A program made the position numbers and the translations under genes. A stretch of DNA of 64,000 nt, taken from the NCBI RefSeq assembly GCF_007833165.1, contig NZ_VOBQ01000002.1:248001-312000 (forward strand). Direction: 5' to 3'. Every line of letters starts with the position of its first letter. Position 1 is the stretch's first letter. The DNA comes from Caenimonas sedimenti. GTDB taxonomy: Bacteria; Pseudomonadota; Gammaproteobacteria; Burkholderiales; Burkholderiaceae_C. Below the pieces are notes generated by a model, which was not told the DNA's origin, searched no databases, and saw only the letters and a list, made by a program, of their open reading frames with translations. Positions 7,498 to 16,031 of the stretch are shown here, piece by piece.

Positions 7498-8532
7498 TCA
7501 GTCGAAATCCAGCAACACCTTCATGGCCTGCGAGCGATCCGCCGCCAGCGCGAACGCCCGGCCGGCGTCGCGATAGGGCACGGTCGCGGAGATCAGCGGC
7601 TTGACGTCGACCAGGCCCTTGTTGAGCAGCTCGACCGCGATGCCGAATTCCTCATGGAAGCGAAAGGTGCCGCGCAGGTCGAATTCCTTGGCGACAATGG
7701 TGTTGATCGGCAGCGTCATCTCACCGCCGATGCCGACCTGCACGATGATGCCGCGCGGACGCACGGCGTCGAAGGCGCCACGCAGGGCGCGCTCGTTCCC
7801 GCTGGCTTCGAACAGCACGTCGAACTGGCCCTTGTCGGCGCTGAATGCCGCCAGGCCGTCCGGCTGCTGCGCGATGTTGACGACCTGGTCGGCTCCGACC
7901 TTCATCGCACTGCGCAGGGGGAAGTCCCCCATGTCCGTGACGACGATCTGCGAGGCGCCGGCGCGGCGTGCCGCGAGCACCACCAGCGCCCCGATCGGCC
8001 CGCAGCCGGTGACCAGCACGCTCTTGCCCAGCAGCGATCCGGCGCGGCGCACCGCGTGCAAGGCCACGGCGAGCGGCTCGGCCATCGCGCCTTCGCGGTC
8101 ACCCAGGTTGTCGGCCAGCTTGTACGCCTGCGAGGTCTCGATGACGATCTCGCGACGGAACGCGCCTTGCACGTGCGGATTGCGCATGGCGCTGCCGTAG
8201 TACCGCATGTCCAGGCAATGGTTCTGCAGGCCCTGCTGGCAGTAGCGGCAGGCGCCGCAGGGCCGGCTCGGACTGATCGCGATGCGATCGCCCACGGCGA
8301 AGCCGGTCACTGCGGCACCGGCTTCCTCGATCACGCCGGCCACCTCGTGCCCCAGCACCATCGGCTGCTTCACGCGGACGGTGCCGAAGCCGCCGTCCTG
8401 GTAGTAGTGCAGGTCGGAGCCGCAGATGCCGCCGAAGCGGACGCGCACGCGCAACTGGTGCGGCAGGACTTCCGGCGTGGGCACGTCCTCGACGCGCAGG
8501 TCGCGGGCGGCGTGGATGACGAGAGCGTCCAT
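7498..8532 (-). CDS. idnD: Zinc-dependent medium-chain dehydrogenase, L-idonate 5-dehydrogenase-like
   Basis: A 344-residue medium-chain alcohol dehydrogenase. The catalytic zinc ligands lie in GGICGSDLHYY and LGHEVAG, and the structural zinc site has four cysteines (CGACRYCQQGLQNHC, about residues 89-103). A Rossmann glycine motif (TGCGPIGAL) follows. It resembles IdnD, which oxidises L-idonate to 5-ketogluconate, and is paired with an IdnO-like SDR 7 bp upstream. The ATG at 8532 gives family length; further upstream is shadow. Other polyol or sugar-acid substrates remain possible. Confidence 0.75.
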   Translation of the reverse strand: MDALVIHAARDLRVEDVPTPEVLPHQLRVRVRFGGICGSDLHYYQDGGFGTVRVKQPMVLGHEVAGVIEEAGAAVTGFAVGDRIAISPSRPCGACRYCQQGLQNHCLDMRYYGSAMRNPHVQGAFRREIVIETSQAYKLADNLGDREGAMAEPLAVALHAVRRAGSLLGKSVLVTGCGPIGALVVLAARRAGASQIVVTDMGDFPLRSAMKVGADQVVNIAQQPDGLAAFSADKGQFDVLFEASGNERALRGAFDAVRPRGIIVQVGIGGEMTLPINTIVAKEFDLRGTFRFHEEFGIAVELLNKGLVDVKPLISATVPYRDAGRAFALAADRSQAMKVLLDFD

Positions 8533-8539
8533 GGGAGCC

Positions 8540-9313
8540 TTAAAGCGTGGCCGTGACGCCGCCATCCACGTAGAGGATGTGGCCGTTCACGAATTTCGAG
8601 GCATCGCTGGCGAGGAACACCGCCGCGCCGACCAGGTCTTCGACATCGCCCCAGCGGCGGGAAGGGGTGCGGTTGATCAGCCAGGCGCTGAACTCGGGGT
8701 TGTCGACCAGCGCCCGGTTCAACTCCGTCTTGAAGTAGCCCGGCCCCAGGCCGTTGACCTGGATGCCGTGCGGCCCCCAATCGATGGCCATGCCCTTGGT
8801 CAGCATCTTCACGGCGCCCTTGCTCGCGGTGTAAGGGGCGATGTTGGGGCGGCCCAGTTCGCTCTGGACCGAACAGACGTTGACGATCTTGCCGGCACCA
8901 CGGGGGATCATGTGCCGCGCCACGGCCTGGCCGACGAGGAAGACGCTGTCGAGGTTGGTCTTCATCAGCTCGTGCCAATGCGCCTCCTCGAACTGCTCGA
9001 GCGGCGCGCGGCGCTGCATGCCGGCGTTGTTGACGAGGATGGCGATGGGGCCGATTTCAGCCTCGATGCGAGCCACGGCTTGCGTGACCGCGGCGCCATC
9101 GGTGACGTCGAACGCGGCCGTCTCGACCAACGCGCCCGCGGTCCGAAGCTTGGCCGCCACTTGTTCGAGCCTGCCGGCATCGCGCCCATTGAGCACGACG
9201 CGCGCGCCGGCGCCGGCCAGTCCGGCGGCCAGGGCGAGGCCGATGCCGGCGCTGGATCCGGTGATGAGAGCGGTGCGCCCGCTCAGGTCGAATTGGCGAA
9301 GGACCGCGTTCAT
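8540..9313 (-). CDS. idnO: SDR oxidoreductase, gluconate 5-dehydrogenase-like
   Basis: A classical SDR of 257 residues with TGSSAGIG (about residues 17-24), NNAGMQRR and the catalytic YTASK. The NNAGMQRR block and flanking sequence resemble gluconate 5-dehydrogenase (IdnO/Gno), which interconverts 5-ketogluconate and D-gluconate. It is the first gene of the leftward operon; its ATG at 9313 faces the 2-hydroxyacid dehydrogenase across a 101-bp control region. With the IdnD-like enzyme it could make an idonate-to-gluconate conversion. Confidence 0.75.
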   Translation of the reverse strand: MNAVLRQFDLSGRTALITGSSAGIGLALAAGLAGAGARVVLNGRDAGRLEQVAAKLRTAGALVETAAFDVTDGAAVTQAVARIEAEIGPIAILVNNAGMQRRAPLEQFEEAHWHELMKTNLDSVFLVGQAVARHMIPRGAGKIVNVCSVQSELGRPNIAPYTASKGAVKMLTKGMAIDWGPHGIQVNGLGPGYFKTELNRALVDNPEFSAWLINRTPSRRWGDVEDLVGAAVFLASDASKFVNGHILYVDGGVTATL

Positions 9314-9368
9314 CGGGGCTTCCTGCGATGCGTTTTCACGAGGTACGGGTAAGTCCGAACTCGGGCCA

Positions 9369-9389
9369 ATCATACTATCGTCATACGAT
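9369..9389. promoter_or_regulatory. Candidate operator repeats in the divergent sugar-acid control region
   Basis: The 101-bp gap between the divergent idnO-like and 2-hydroxyacid dehydrogenase genes contains TCATACTAT (9370-9378) and TCATACGAT (9381-9389), direct repeats one helical turn apart. The second is part of the inverted repeat ATCGT-CAT-ACGAT (9377-9389). TCATATGAT, the same motif, occurs before the ABC transporter at 10427. This fits one regulator, probably the FadR-type protein at 15079, controlling both arms. Binding is inferred. Confidence 0.45.
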
Positions 9390-9414
9390 TAAAACACCAT
9401 CCCCCGGACCCACC

Positions 9415-10401
9415 ATGAGCCAACCTTCCACCGCCGCGCGGCCCGCTGTCCTGACCGTCGCGAAGTTGCCGCCTTTCTACCTGGAGCCGCTGAAGTCGGC
9501 GTTCGAAGTGCACGACCGCCTGCACGAAACCGACCCGGCCGCGTTCGCGCGCATCGCGCCCACCATCCGTGGCGTCACCGGTGGCGGAGAGTCCATGGTC
9601 CCGCGCGCCCTGATGGACCAGTTGCCCGCCCTGGAGGTCGTTTCCATCATGGGCGTGGGCTACGACAAGGTCGATGTGCCCGCCGCCATCGAGCGCAACA
9701 TCCCCGTCACCCACACCCCGAACGTCTTGAACGACGAAGTGGCGGATCTGGCCATCGGCCTGATGCTGTCGGTGGCCAGGCGCATTCCGCAGTCGGACCG
9801 CTACGTGCGCGAGGGTCTGTGGGCGACCCAGGGCAACATGCCGCTGGCCCGCAAGATGTCGGGCGCGCGCCTGGGCATCGTGGGGCTGGGCCGCATCGGC
9901 CAGGCCATCGCCAGGCGGGCCGCGGCGTTCGGCATGTCCATCGCGTACACCGGCCGCACGCAGCGCGCCGAGCTGCCGTATCCGTACTTTGCATCGGCCA
10001 AGGCGCTCGCGGCGGAAGTGGACTTTCTCGTGTGCATCACCCCCGGCGGCGAAGGCACGCGCAAGATGATCGACCGCGAGGTGCTGGAGGCGCTGGGCCC
10101 GCGCGGCTTCCTGGTCAACGTCGCGCGCGGCTCGGTGGTCGATGAGGCCGCGCTGATCGATGCGCTGCAGCGCAACGTGATCGCGGGCGCGGGTCTCGAT
10201 GTCTTCGAGGACGAGCCACGCGTGCCACAGGCCTTGCGCGACCTGCCCAACGTGGTCCTCACGCCGCACATGGCGAGCGCCACCCACGAGACCCGGCAAG
10301 CGATGGCGGACCTGGCGCTGGACAACCTGAAGGCGCACTTTTCCGGTGCGCCGCTGCTGTCTCCGGTGCCGGAATGGCAGGCCCGCAAGACCCCGGGTTA
10401 A
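9415..10401 (+). CDS. D-isomer-specific 2-hydroxyacid dehydrogenase
   Basis: A 328-residue NAD(P)-dependent reductase of the glyoxylate/hydroxypyruvate/2-ketogluconate reductase class. The cofactor motif is GLGRIGQAIARRA (about residues 149-161). The catalytic triad is visible: Arg in VARGSVVDEAAL, Glu in FEDEP, and His in LTPHMASATHET. The ATG at 4 bases after ACC (9415) gives the usual length. Placed at the head of the rightward arm, it may reduce 2-ketogluconate or a related keto acid for the pathway encoded to the left. Confidence 0.82.
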   Translation: MSQPSTAARPAVLTVAKLPPFYLEPLKSAFEVHDRLHETDPAAFARIAPTIRGVTGGGESMVPRALMDQLPALEVVSIMGVGYDKVDVPAAIERNIPVTHTPNVLNDEVADLAIGLMLSVARRIPQSDRYVREGLWATQGNMPLARKMSGARLGIVGLGRIGQAIARRAAAFGMSIAYTGRTQRAELPYPYFASAKALAAEVDFLVCITPGGEGTRKMIDREVLEALGPRGFLVNVARGSVVDEAALIDALQRNVIAGAGLDVFEDEPRVPQALRDLPNVVLTPHMASATHETRQAMADLALDNLKAHFSGAPLLSPVPEWQARKTPG

Positions 10402-10425
10402 CGCTAAAAGTCTTACCTTTTAATC

Positions 10426-10435
10426 ATCATATGAT
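10426..10435. promoter_or_regulatory. Palindromic operator candidate upstream of the sugar ABC transporter
   Basis: ATCATATGAT is a perfect 10-bp palindrome in an AT-rich stretch of the 94-bp gap before the solute-binding protein gene. It shares TCATA-Y-GAT with the repeats at 9370-9389, supporting a common regulator. The gap also supplies the AGGAGA ribosome site before the ATG at 10496. Confidence 0.4.
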
Positions 10436-10495
10436 AACAACGCGACGGGCTTCCATGAACCGCCGCCCCTACCGAAAACGCACAGGAGACATCGC

Positions 10496-11872
10496 ATGAA
10501 AGTCAGGAACGTAGTTGCCGCCGCGATGGTCGCGACGGGCGTCCTCGCGGCCGGCCAGGCGGCCGCGCAGGAGAAGCTGGTGGTCTGGTGGCAGAAGGGC
10601 TTCTACAAGGCCGAGGACGACGCGCTGCACGCCGCCATCAAGAAGTTCGAGGCCAAGAACCCGAAGTACAAGATCGACCTGTCGCTCTATGCGCCGCAGG
10701 AAATGATCCCCAAGGCCGTGGCCGCGCTGGACGCCGGCAACGTGCCCGACGTCACGTACGGCGACGTGTTCGACTTCCAGGTGACGGCCAAGTGGGCCTA
10801 CGACGGCAAGCTGGAGGACGTCTCCAGCATCATCGACCCGATCCGCGGCAAGTTCGAGCCGCATGCGCTGTCCACCACCTTCCTGCTGAACAACACGACC
10901 GGCACGCGCGCCTACTACGCCTACCCGATCAAGCAGCAGACCATGCACATCCAGTACTGGAAGGACATGCTGGCCGACGCGGGCTTCAAGGAAAGCGACA
11001 TCCCGAAGACCTGGAAGGAATACTGGAGCTTCTGGTGCGACAAGGTGCAGGCGGGCTACCGCCAGAAGAGCGGCACGCGCGCCTTCGGCATCGGCCAGCC
11101 GCTGGGCGTGGATTCGAGCGACTCGTTCTTCTCGTTCCTGACCTTCATGGACGCGCACAACGTCAAGCTGGTCAACGACTCCGGCAAGCTGCTGGTGGAT
11201 GACCCCTCCGTGCGCCAGGGCCTGATCAACGCGCTGACGGACTACACCCAGGTGTATTCCAAGGGCTGCACGCCGCCATCGTCCACCAACTGGAAGGACC
11301 CCGACAACAACGTCGCCTTCCACAACAAGACGACCGTGCTCACCCACAACGCCACGATCTCCATCGCGGCCAAGTGGCTGGACGACATGAACAACAGCAC
11401 GCTGAACGAGCAGCAGCGCGCGCAGGCCAAGAAGAACTACACCGAACTGATCGCCACGGCGGGCTTCCCGAGCAAGCCGGACGGCACCAAGATGGTCTAC
11501 CGTGCCGCGGTGAAGACCGGCGTGATCTTCAAGGACGCGAAGAACAAGGAGGGTGCGCGCAAGTTCGTGGCCTTCATGCTCGACGATGCCAACCTCACGC
11601 CGTATGTCGAGGGTTCGCTCGGCCGCTGGTTCCCGGTGACCAAGGCCGGCCAGCAGAGCCCCTTCTGGAAGGGTGACCCGCACCGCCTGGCCGTCTACAA
11701 CCAGTTCATGTCCGGCACCACGCCGTTCGAATTCACCAAGAACTACAAGTTCACGGTGCTGAACAACGAGAACGTGTGGGCCAAGGCCGCGAACCGGGTG
11801 CTGAGCGAGAAGATTCCGGTCGACAAGGCCACCGATGAAATGATCGCCCGGATCAAGGCCGTTGCAAACTGA
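10496..11872 (+). CDS. ABC transporter sugar-binding protein (CUT1 family, periplasmic)
   Basis: A 458-residue family 1 extracellular solute-binding protein. Residues 1-24 form a Sec signal peptide (hydrophobic core VVAAAMVATGVLAAG, cleavage after AQAAAQ or so), and the mature part begins EKLVVWWQKGFY, typical of MalE/UgpB-like proteins. It captures a sugar, polyol or sugar acid in the periplasm and delivers it to the two permeases that follow. An AGGAGA site lies 8 bases before the ATG. The 3' end overlaps the first permease. The ligand is inferred only from the neighbouring sugar-acid enzymes. Confidence 0.85.
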   Translation: MKVRNVVAAAMVATGVLAAGQAAAQEKLVVWWQKGFYKAEDDALHAAIKKFEAKNPKYKIDLSLYAPQEMIPKAVAALDAGNVPDVTYGDVFDFQVTAKWAYDGKLEDVSSIIDPIRGKFEPHALSTTFLLNNTTGTRAYYAYPIKQQTMHIQYWKDMLADAGFKESDIPKTWKEYWSFWCDKVQAGYRQKSGTRAFGIGQPLGVDSSDSFFSFLTFMDAHNVKLVNDSGKLLVDDPSVRQGLINALTDYTQVYSKGCTPPSSTNWKDPDNNVAFHNKTTVLTHNATISIAAKWLDDMNNSTLNEQQRAQAKKNYTELIATAGFPSKPDGTKMVYRAAVKTGVIFKDAKNKEGARKFVAFMLDDANLTPYVEGSLGRWFPVTKAGQQSPFWKGDPHRLAVYNQFMSGTTPFEFTKNYKFTVLNNENVWAKAANRVLSEKIPVDKATDEMIARIKAVAN

Positions 11873-12740
11873 AGCCGTCCGGATCGAACCGGCCGCGCCG
11901 CCCGCGAAGCGGGCGCGCGGCCAGCTGAGCCAGCAGGAGTTCTGGGGCCGCCTGATGGTGGCGCCCTACCTGCTGATCTTCGCCGTCTTCGTGCTCTATC
12001 CGGTGTGCTACGGCCTCTGGCTGGCGCGCCACCCGGCCAGCTACGCCAGGCTGTTCGACGATCCCATCTTCTTCCGCAGCGCCGTCAACACGCTGGTGTT
12101 CCTGGCGGTCGCGATCAACCTCAAGATGCTGGTGGCGCTGATGCTCTCCGGCTTCTTCCTGCACACCCGCTGGTGGATCAAGATCCTGTCGGTCCTGTTC
12201 ATCCTGCCGTGGGCCGTGCCCTCCATCCCGACGATCCTCTCGGTGCGGTTCATGCTGAACCCGGAGTGGGGCGTCATCAATACCCTGATCTTCCAGTTGA
12301 CGCGGCTGGATGGCCCCAACTGGCTGAACGATCCCACGCTGGCCCTGTCGTTCTCGATGCTGATGCACATCTGGAAGTCCCTGCCGTTCTGGACGCTGAT
12401 CCTGCTGGCCGGCCGCATGTCGATCCCGTCGGAGCAGTACGAGGCCGCATCGGTCGACGGCGCCAGTGCCTGGCAGAAGTTCCGCTTCATCACCTGGCCC
12501 TCGATGGCCGCCCTGTACGTCACGTCGACCATCCTTTCGGCGATCTGGACGTTGGGTGACTTCAACAGCGTCTACCTGCTCACCGGCGGCGGTCCCGCGG
12601 ACCTGACGCACGTGCTGGCGACATTGGGCATCCGCTACCTGCGGCTCGACCAGCTGGATCTGGCCATGGCCACCATCGTCGTGGCGCTGCCGGCGGTGCT
12701 GCCGCTGGTCTGGTTCATGATGAAGAGGCTGAGCAAATGA
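11862..12740 (+). CDS. ABC sugar transporter permease 1 (MalF/UgpA-like)
   Basis: A 292-residue inner-membrane permease with about six transmembrane helices and the EAA loop near residue 195 (YEAASVDGASAWQKFRFITWP), which contacts the ATPase. A TTG at 11862 overlapping the binding-protein gene is taken as the start; the first ATG (11955) would remove the cytoplasmic N-terminus but keep the first helix. It ends in an ATGA overlap with permease 2. Confidence 0.82.
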   Translation: MQTEAVRIEPAAPPAKRARGQLSQQEFWGRLMVAPYLLIFAVFVLYPVCYGLWLARHPASYARLFDDPIFFRSAVNTLVFLAVAINLKMLVALMLSGFFLHTRWWIKILSVLFILPWAVPSIPTILSVRFMLNPEWGVINTLIFQLTRLDGPNWLNDPTLALSFSMLMHIWKSLPFWTLILLAGRMSIPSEQYEAASVDGASAWQKFRFITWPSMAALYVTSTILSAIWTLGDFNSVYLLTGGGPADLTHVLATLGIRYLRLDQLDLAMATIVVALPAVLPLVWFMMKRLSK

Positions 12741-13591
12741 GCGCGCGCTTGTCCTGGCGGTCGGTGGCGACCGAAGCCAAGCTGCTGCTGATCGGCATTC
12801 CGGTGTTCCTGTGGACCATCATCCCGGTCTACCACATGTTCCTGTTCGCGATCTCCGAGCGCGACTCGGCGACGTCGGGGCGGCTCTGGCCCAAGAACCC
12901 CACCCTGCAGAACTTCGAGGTGGTGTTCGGCCAGAAGCACTTCTACCTCTCGCACTTCTGGCAGCAGCTGGGCAACTCGGTGGTGATCGCCGTTGCCGTC
13001 GGCGTCATCACGCTGTTCATCGCGACGACTGCGGCATTCGCCATCAGCCGGCTGAAGGTGCCCGGCGGCCGCACCGTGATGAACATGGCGCTCTTCACGT
13101 ACTTCATTCCCGCGGCGTTCCTGGCCGTGCCCATGTACAAGACCATGGCCAACTACGGCCTGCTGAACAACCGGTGGTCGCTGATCCTGGCCATGGTCAC
13201 GATCGCCTCGCCGTACTGCATCTGGGTGCTGAAGCAGGCCTCCGACAAGCTGCCGTTCGAGCTCGACGAGGCGGCGCGCATCGACGGCGCCACGCCGCTG
13301 CAACTGTTTCGCCTGGTTTATCTGCCCCTGATGCTGCCTTCGATCGTCGCGGTGGGCACATATGCGCTGCTGCTCGCCTGGAACGAATACCTGTACGCCT
13401 TCCTCCTGCTGTCCAAGGAAACCGACCTCACCCTGGCAGTGGCGCTTGGCAACTTCCTCGCCGCCGACGACTCGCCCTGGGAACTGCTCATGGCGACCGG
13501 CTTCATCTACGCGCTGCCGCCGGCGGCCATCTATTACGCATTCAAGCGCTACATGGTGTCGGGCCTCACGGCCGGCGCGGTGAAAAGCTAA
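12737..13591 (+). CDS. ABC sugar transporter permease 2 (MalG/UgpE-like)
   Basis: A 284-residue permease with six predicted membrane helices and the EAA motif at about residues 176-190 (LDEAARIDGATPLQLF). It forms the translocation pore as a heterodimer with the preceding permease. Its ATG lies in a 4-bp ATGA overlap with that gene, and the ATPase gene follows after 6 bp. Confidence 0.85.
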   Translation: MSARLSWRSVATEAKLLLIGIPVFLWTIIPVYHMFLFAISERDSATSGRLWPKNPTLQNFEVVFGQKHFYLSHFWQQLGNSVVIAVAVGVITLFIATTAAFAISRLKVPGGRTVMNMALFTYFIPAAFLAVPMYKTMANYGLLNNRWSLILAMVTIASPYCIWVLKQASDKLPFELDEAARIDGATPLQLFRLVYLPLMLPSIVAVGTYALLLAWNEYLYAFLLLSKETDLTLAVALGNFLAADDSPWELLMATGFIYALPPAAIYYAFKRYMVSGLTAGAVKS

Positions 13592-13597
13592 AAGAAA

Positions 13598-14683
13598 ATG
13601 GCCAACGTCTCATTCAGCAAGGTCGAAAAGAACTTCGGCAAGTTCAAGGTGATCCACGGCATCAGCTTCGACATCGCCGATGGCGAATTCGTCGTGCTGG
13701 TCGGGCCTTCGGGCTGCGGCAAATCGACGCTGCTGCGCATGCTGGCCGGCCTGGAGCCCATCAGCGGTGGCGAGATCAGCATCGGCGAGCGCGTGATCAA
13801 CGACGTCGATTCGAAGGACCGCGACATCGCGATGGTGTTCCAGAGCTACGCGCTGTATCCGCACATGACGGTGCGCGACAACATGGGTTTCAGCCTGAAG
13901 CTGCGCAAGGCCGACCAGGCGCTCACGGCGCAGCGTGTCAACAACGCGGCGCGCATCCTGAACCTCGATGCCTTGCTCGAACGCTATCCGCGTGAACTCT
14001 CCGGCGGCCAGCGCCAGCGCGTGGCCATGGGCCGGGCCATCGTGCGCGACCCCAAGGTCTTCCTGTTCGACGAGCCGCTCTCCAACCTCGACGCCAAGCT
14101 GCGAGTGGCGATGCGCGCCGAGATCAAGGCCCTGCACCAGCGGCTGAAGACCACGACCGTGTACGTCACGCACGATCAGATCGAAGCGATGACGATGGCC
14201 GACCGCATCGTCGTCATGCACGACGGCATCGTCGAACAGATCGGCACGCCGCTGGAATTGTTCGACCGCCCGGGCAACCTGTTCGTCGCACAGTTCATCG
14301 GATCGCCTGCCATGAACGTGCTGCCTGGCACCTTGCGTGTGCAAGGTGGCCGGACGTACGTCGAGGCGCAGGGGCACGAATGGCCGGCCGCGCCGCAATC
14401 GCGTGGGCAGGAGGGTCAGGCCGTTCAGTACGGATTTCGCCCCACCGACGTTGCCCTCGCGACCGATGGCCAGGGCATCCCCGCCAAGGTGGTGGTCGTG
14501 GAGCCGACCGGCGCGGAAACCGAGCTGCTGCTGCGGGTGGGCGAGGCGGACATCGTCGTGGTGCTCCACGGCCGCACCGAAGTGCAGCCCGATGACACCG
14601 TGCATTTGCGCGTGTCACCGGCCAAGACCCATGTCTTCGATACCGCGGGCGGCGGCCGGCTGGACGAGGGGACGCTCCAATGA
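13598..14683 (+). CDS. ABC sugar transporter ATP-binding protein (MalK/UgpC-like)
   Basis: A 361-residue ATPase that powers the sugar transporter. Walker A is GPSGCGKST (about residues 36-44), the signature LSGGQRQRVAMGRA, Walker B VFLFDEP, and the H-loop THDQIEAM. Residues from about 235 on form the OB-like regulatory domain found in MalK-type subunits, ending with TVHLRVSPAKTHVFD. The stop overlaps the cupin gene in ATGA. Family assignment is firm; substrate is inferred from context. Confidence 0.88.
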   Translation: MANVSFSKVEKNFGKFKVIHGISFDIADGEFVVLVGPSGCGKSTLLRMLAGLEPISGGEISIGERVINDVDSKDRDIAMVFQSYALYPHMTVRDNMGFSLKLRKADQALTAQRVNNAARILNLDALLERYPRELSGGQRQRVAMGRAIVRDPKVFLFDEPLSNLDAKLRVAMRAEIKALHQRLKTTTVYVTHDQIEAMTMADRIVVMHDGIVEQIGTPLELFDRPGNLFVAQFIGSPAMNVLPGTLRVQGGRTYVEAQGHEWPAAPQSRGQEGQAVQYGFRPTDVALATDGQGIPAKVVVVEPTGAETELLLRVGEADIVVVLHGRTEVQPDDTVHLRVSPAKTHVFDTAGGGRLDEGTLQ

Positions 14684-15063
14684 GCATGTTCACCAAGGTC
14701 GTGCTCCATACGGCGCAGGACGGCAAGGCGCGTTTCCGCGAGGAGCAGGTGCCGCTGGCAGAAGGCACGCCGCAGGCGATGCTGTCCGCGCTGATGCCCT
14801 CCGGCGGCTACCAGCTGCGCCAGAGCCCCGTCGGGTTTCGCAGCCAGTTCCATTGCTCGCCGCACACGCAGTGGGTGTTCATCCTGGCGGGCGAAATGGA
14901 GATCGGCCTGCAGGACGGAACTTCGCGCATCTTCCGCCCTGGCGAGCACTTCTATTCGGCGGATCTCCTGCCCGAAGGCGCGACTTTCGACGCCGCGCTG
15001 CATGGGCACTGGAGCCGGCAGGTCGGCAGCGAGCCGCTGGTCACCCTGTTCGTCCGTGGCTGA
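14680..15063 (+). CDS. Small cupin-domain protein
   Basis: A single-domain cupin of 127 residues. The metal-site region reads HCSPHTQWVFILAGEMEIG (about residues 56-74), with the second cupin motif around FRPGEHFYSAD. Single-domain cupins act as sugar isomerases, mutarotase-like enzymes or ligand sensors. It is translationally coupled (ATGA) to the transporter ATPase and followed by the GntR regulator, so it probably acts on, or senses, the transported compound. Confidence 0.75.
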   Translation: MSMFTKVVLHTAQDGKARFREEQVPLAEGTPQAMLSALMPSGGYQLRQSPVGFRSQFHCSPHTQWVFILAGEMEIGLQDGTSRIFRPGEHFYSADLLPEGATFDAALHGHWSRQVGSEPLVTLFVRG

Positions 15064-15078
15064 CGGTGCCGCTTTGCC

Positions 15079-15819
15079 ATGATCAAGAACGTTCACGGCA
15101 ACACCGTCGACCACCTGGGTGAGGCCATCGTCGCCGGCCGCTATGCGCCGGGCGCTTCGATCCCGCCGGAGCCCCTGTTGTGCGAGGAGCTCGGCGTCAG
15201 CCGCACCGTGGTGCGCGAAGCCGTCAAGTCACTGATCGCCAAGGGCCTGGTCACAAGCGGCCCCAAGGTGGGCACCCGCGTGCTGACTTCGGACCACTGG
15301 AACTGGTTCGATCCCGACGTGATCGTGTGGCAATCGAAGTCCGGCTTCACGCCGGAGTTCCTCCGCGACCTGCAGGACCTGCGGCGCGTGGTCGAACCGG
15401 CCGCCGTGCGCATGGCGGCGGAACGCGCGACACCGGAAGACATCCTCGATATCGAAGCCGCCTATGAAGGCATGCGCCGCGCGGTGGAAGAGGGCGGCGA
15501 CTACGTCACGCACGACCTGCGCTTCCACCAGGGCCTGTTGCGCGCGTCGCGCAACCGGATGCTGGTGCAGATGAGCAAGGCGCTGGGGGCGCTGCTGCGC
15601 ACCAGTTTCGAGATCTCGACCAGCCGCAAGGACGGTCCGAAAAATTCCCTGCCGCTGCATCGTGCGGTACTCGACGCCGTGATCGCGCACAACCCCGCGC
15701 GCGCCGAGAAGGCGATCGTGGTGCTGATCGACGGCGCGCGCGAGGACATCGAAACGGTACTCGCCTCACGCAAGCGCCTGCCCAGGCTCAACCTGCCCGC
15801 ACGCCACTTGCCGGCGTGA
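15079..15819 (+). CDS. FadR-type GntR-family transcriptional regulator
   Basis: A 246-residue repressor-type protein. The N-terminal winged helix (about residues 5-75) contains LCEELGVSRTVVREAVKSL, and the C-terminal all-helical FCD domain has the metal/ligand pattern D-x-x-x-H near DLRFHQGLLRASRN and the later LHRAVLDA. FCD members sense sugar acids and similar carboxylates. As the last gene of the transporter operon it probably controls both arms of the island through the TCATA-type sites at 9370-9389 and 10427-10435. Confidence 0.85.
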   Translation: MIKNVHGNTVDHLGEAIVAGRYAPGASIPPEPLLCEELGVSRTVVREAVKSLIAKGLVTSGPKVGTRVLTSDHWNWFDPDVIVWQSKSGFTPEFLRDLQDLRRVVEPAAVRMAAERATPEDILDIEAAYEGMRRAVEEGGDYVTHDLRFHQGLLRASRNRMLVQMSKALGALLRTSFEISTSRKDGPKNSLPLHRAVLDAVIAHNPARAEKAIVVLIDGAREDIETVLASRKRLPRLNLPARHLPA

Positions 15820-15933
15820 CCGCCATGACGAAGGTCACGACGGCGTAGGGCGGTTTAACACGAAAATTCTCAAAGCCGCGCATGTGACGCGCGTGTGCGA
15901 CAAAGTTGACAGGCGACCGACAGGCCGGAGCCC

Positions 15934-15953
15934 TACAATACTTGTCTATACAA
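15934..15953 (+). promoter_or_regulatory. Possible promoter and short palindrome upstream of the transglutaminase-like gene
   Basis: TACAAT (15934-15939) is a good -10 hexamer. TTGACA at 15906-15911 is a perfect -35 but lies 22 bp away, longer than the usual 16-18. Immediately after is TTGT-CTAT-ACAA (15942-15953), a short inverted repeat of the kind GntR proteins bind. The rest of the 212-bp gap 15820-16031 shows no coding sequence. Confidence 0.3.
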
Positions 15954-16031
15954 CATGGAAGGCCGAGGCCGCGCCCCGCGGTAGCCTTCCACCGGGCCAC
16001 AGCGAGGCCTGCCGTTGTCCGAAAGCAGCAC

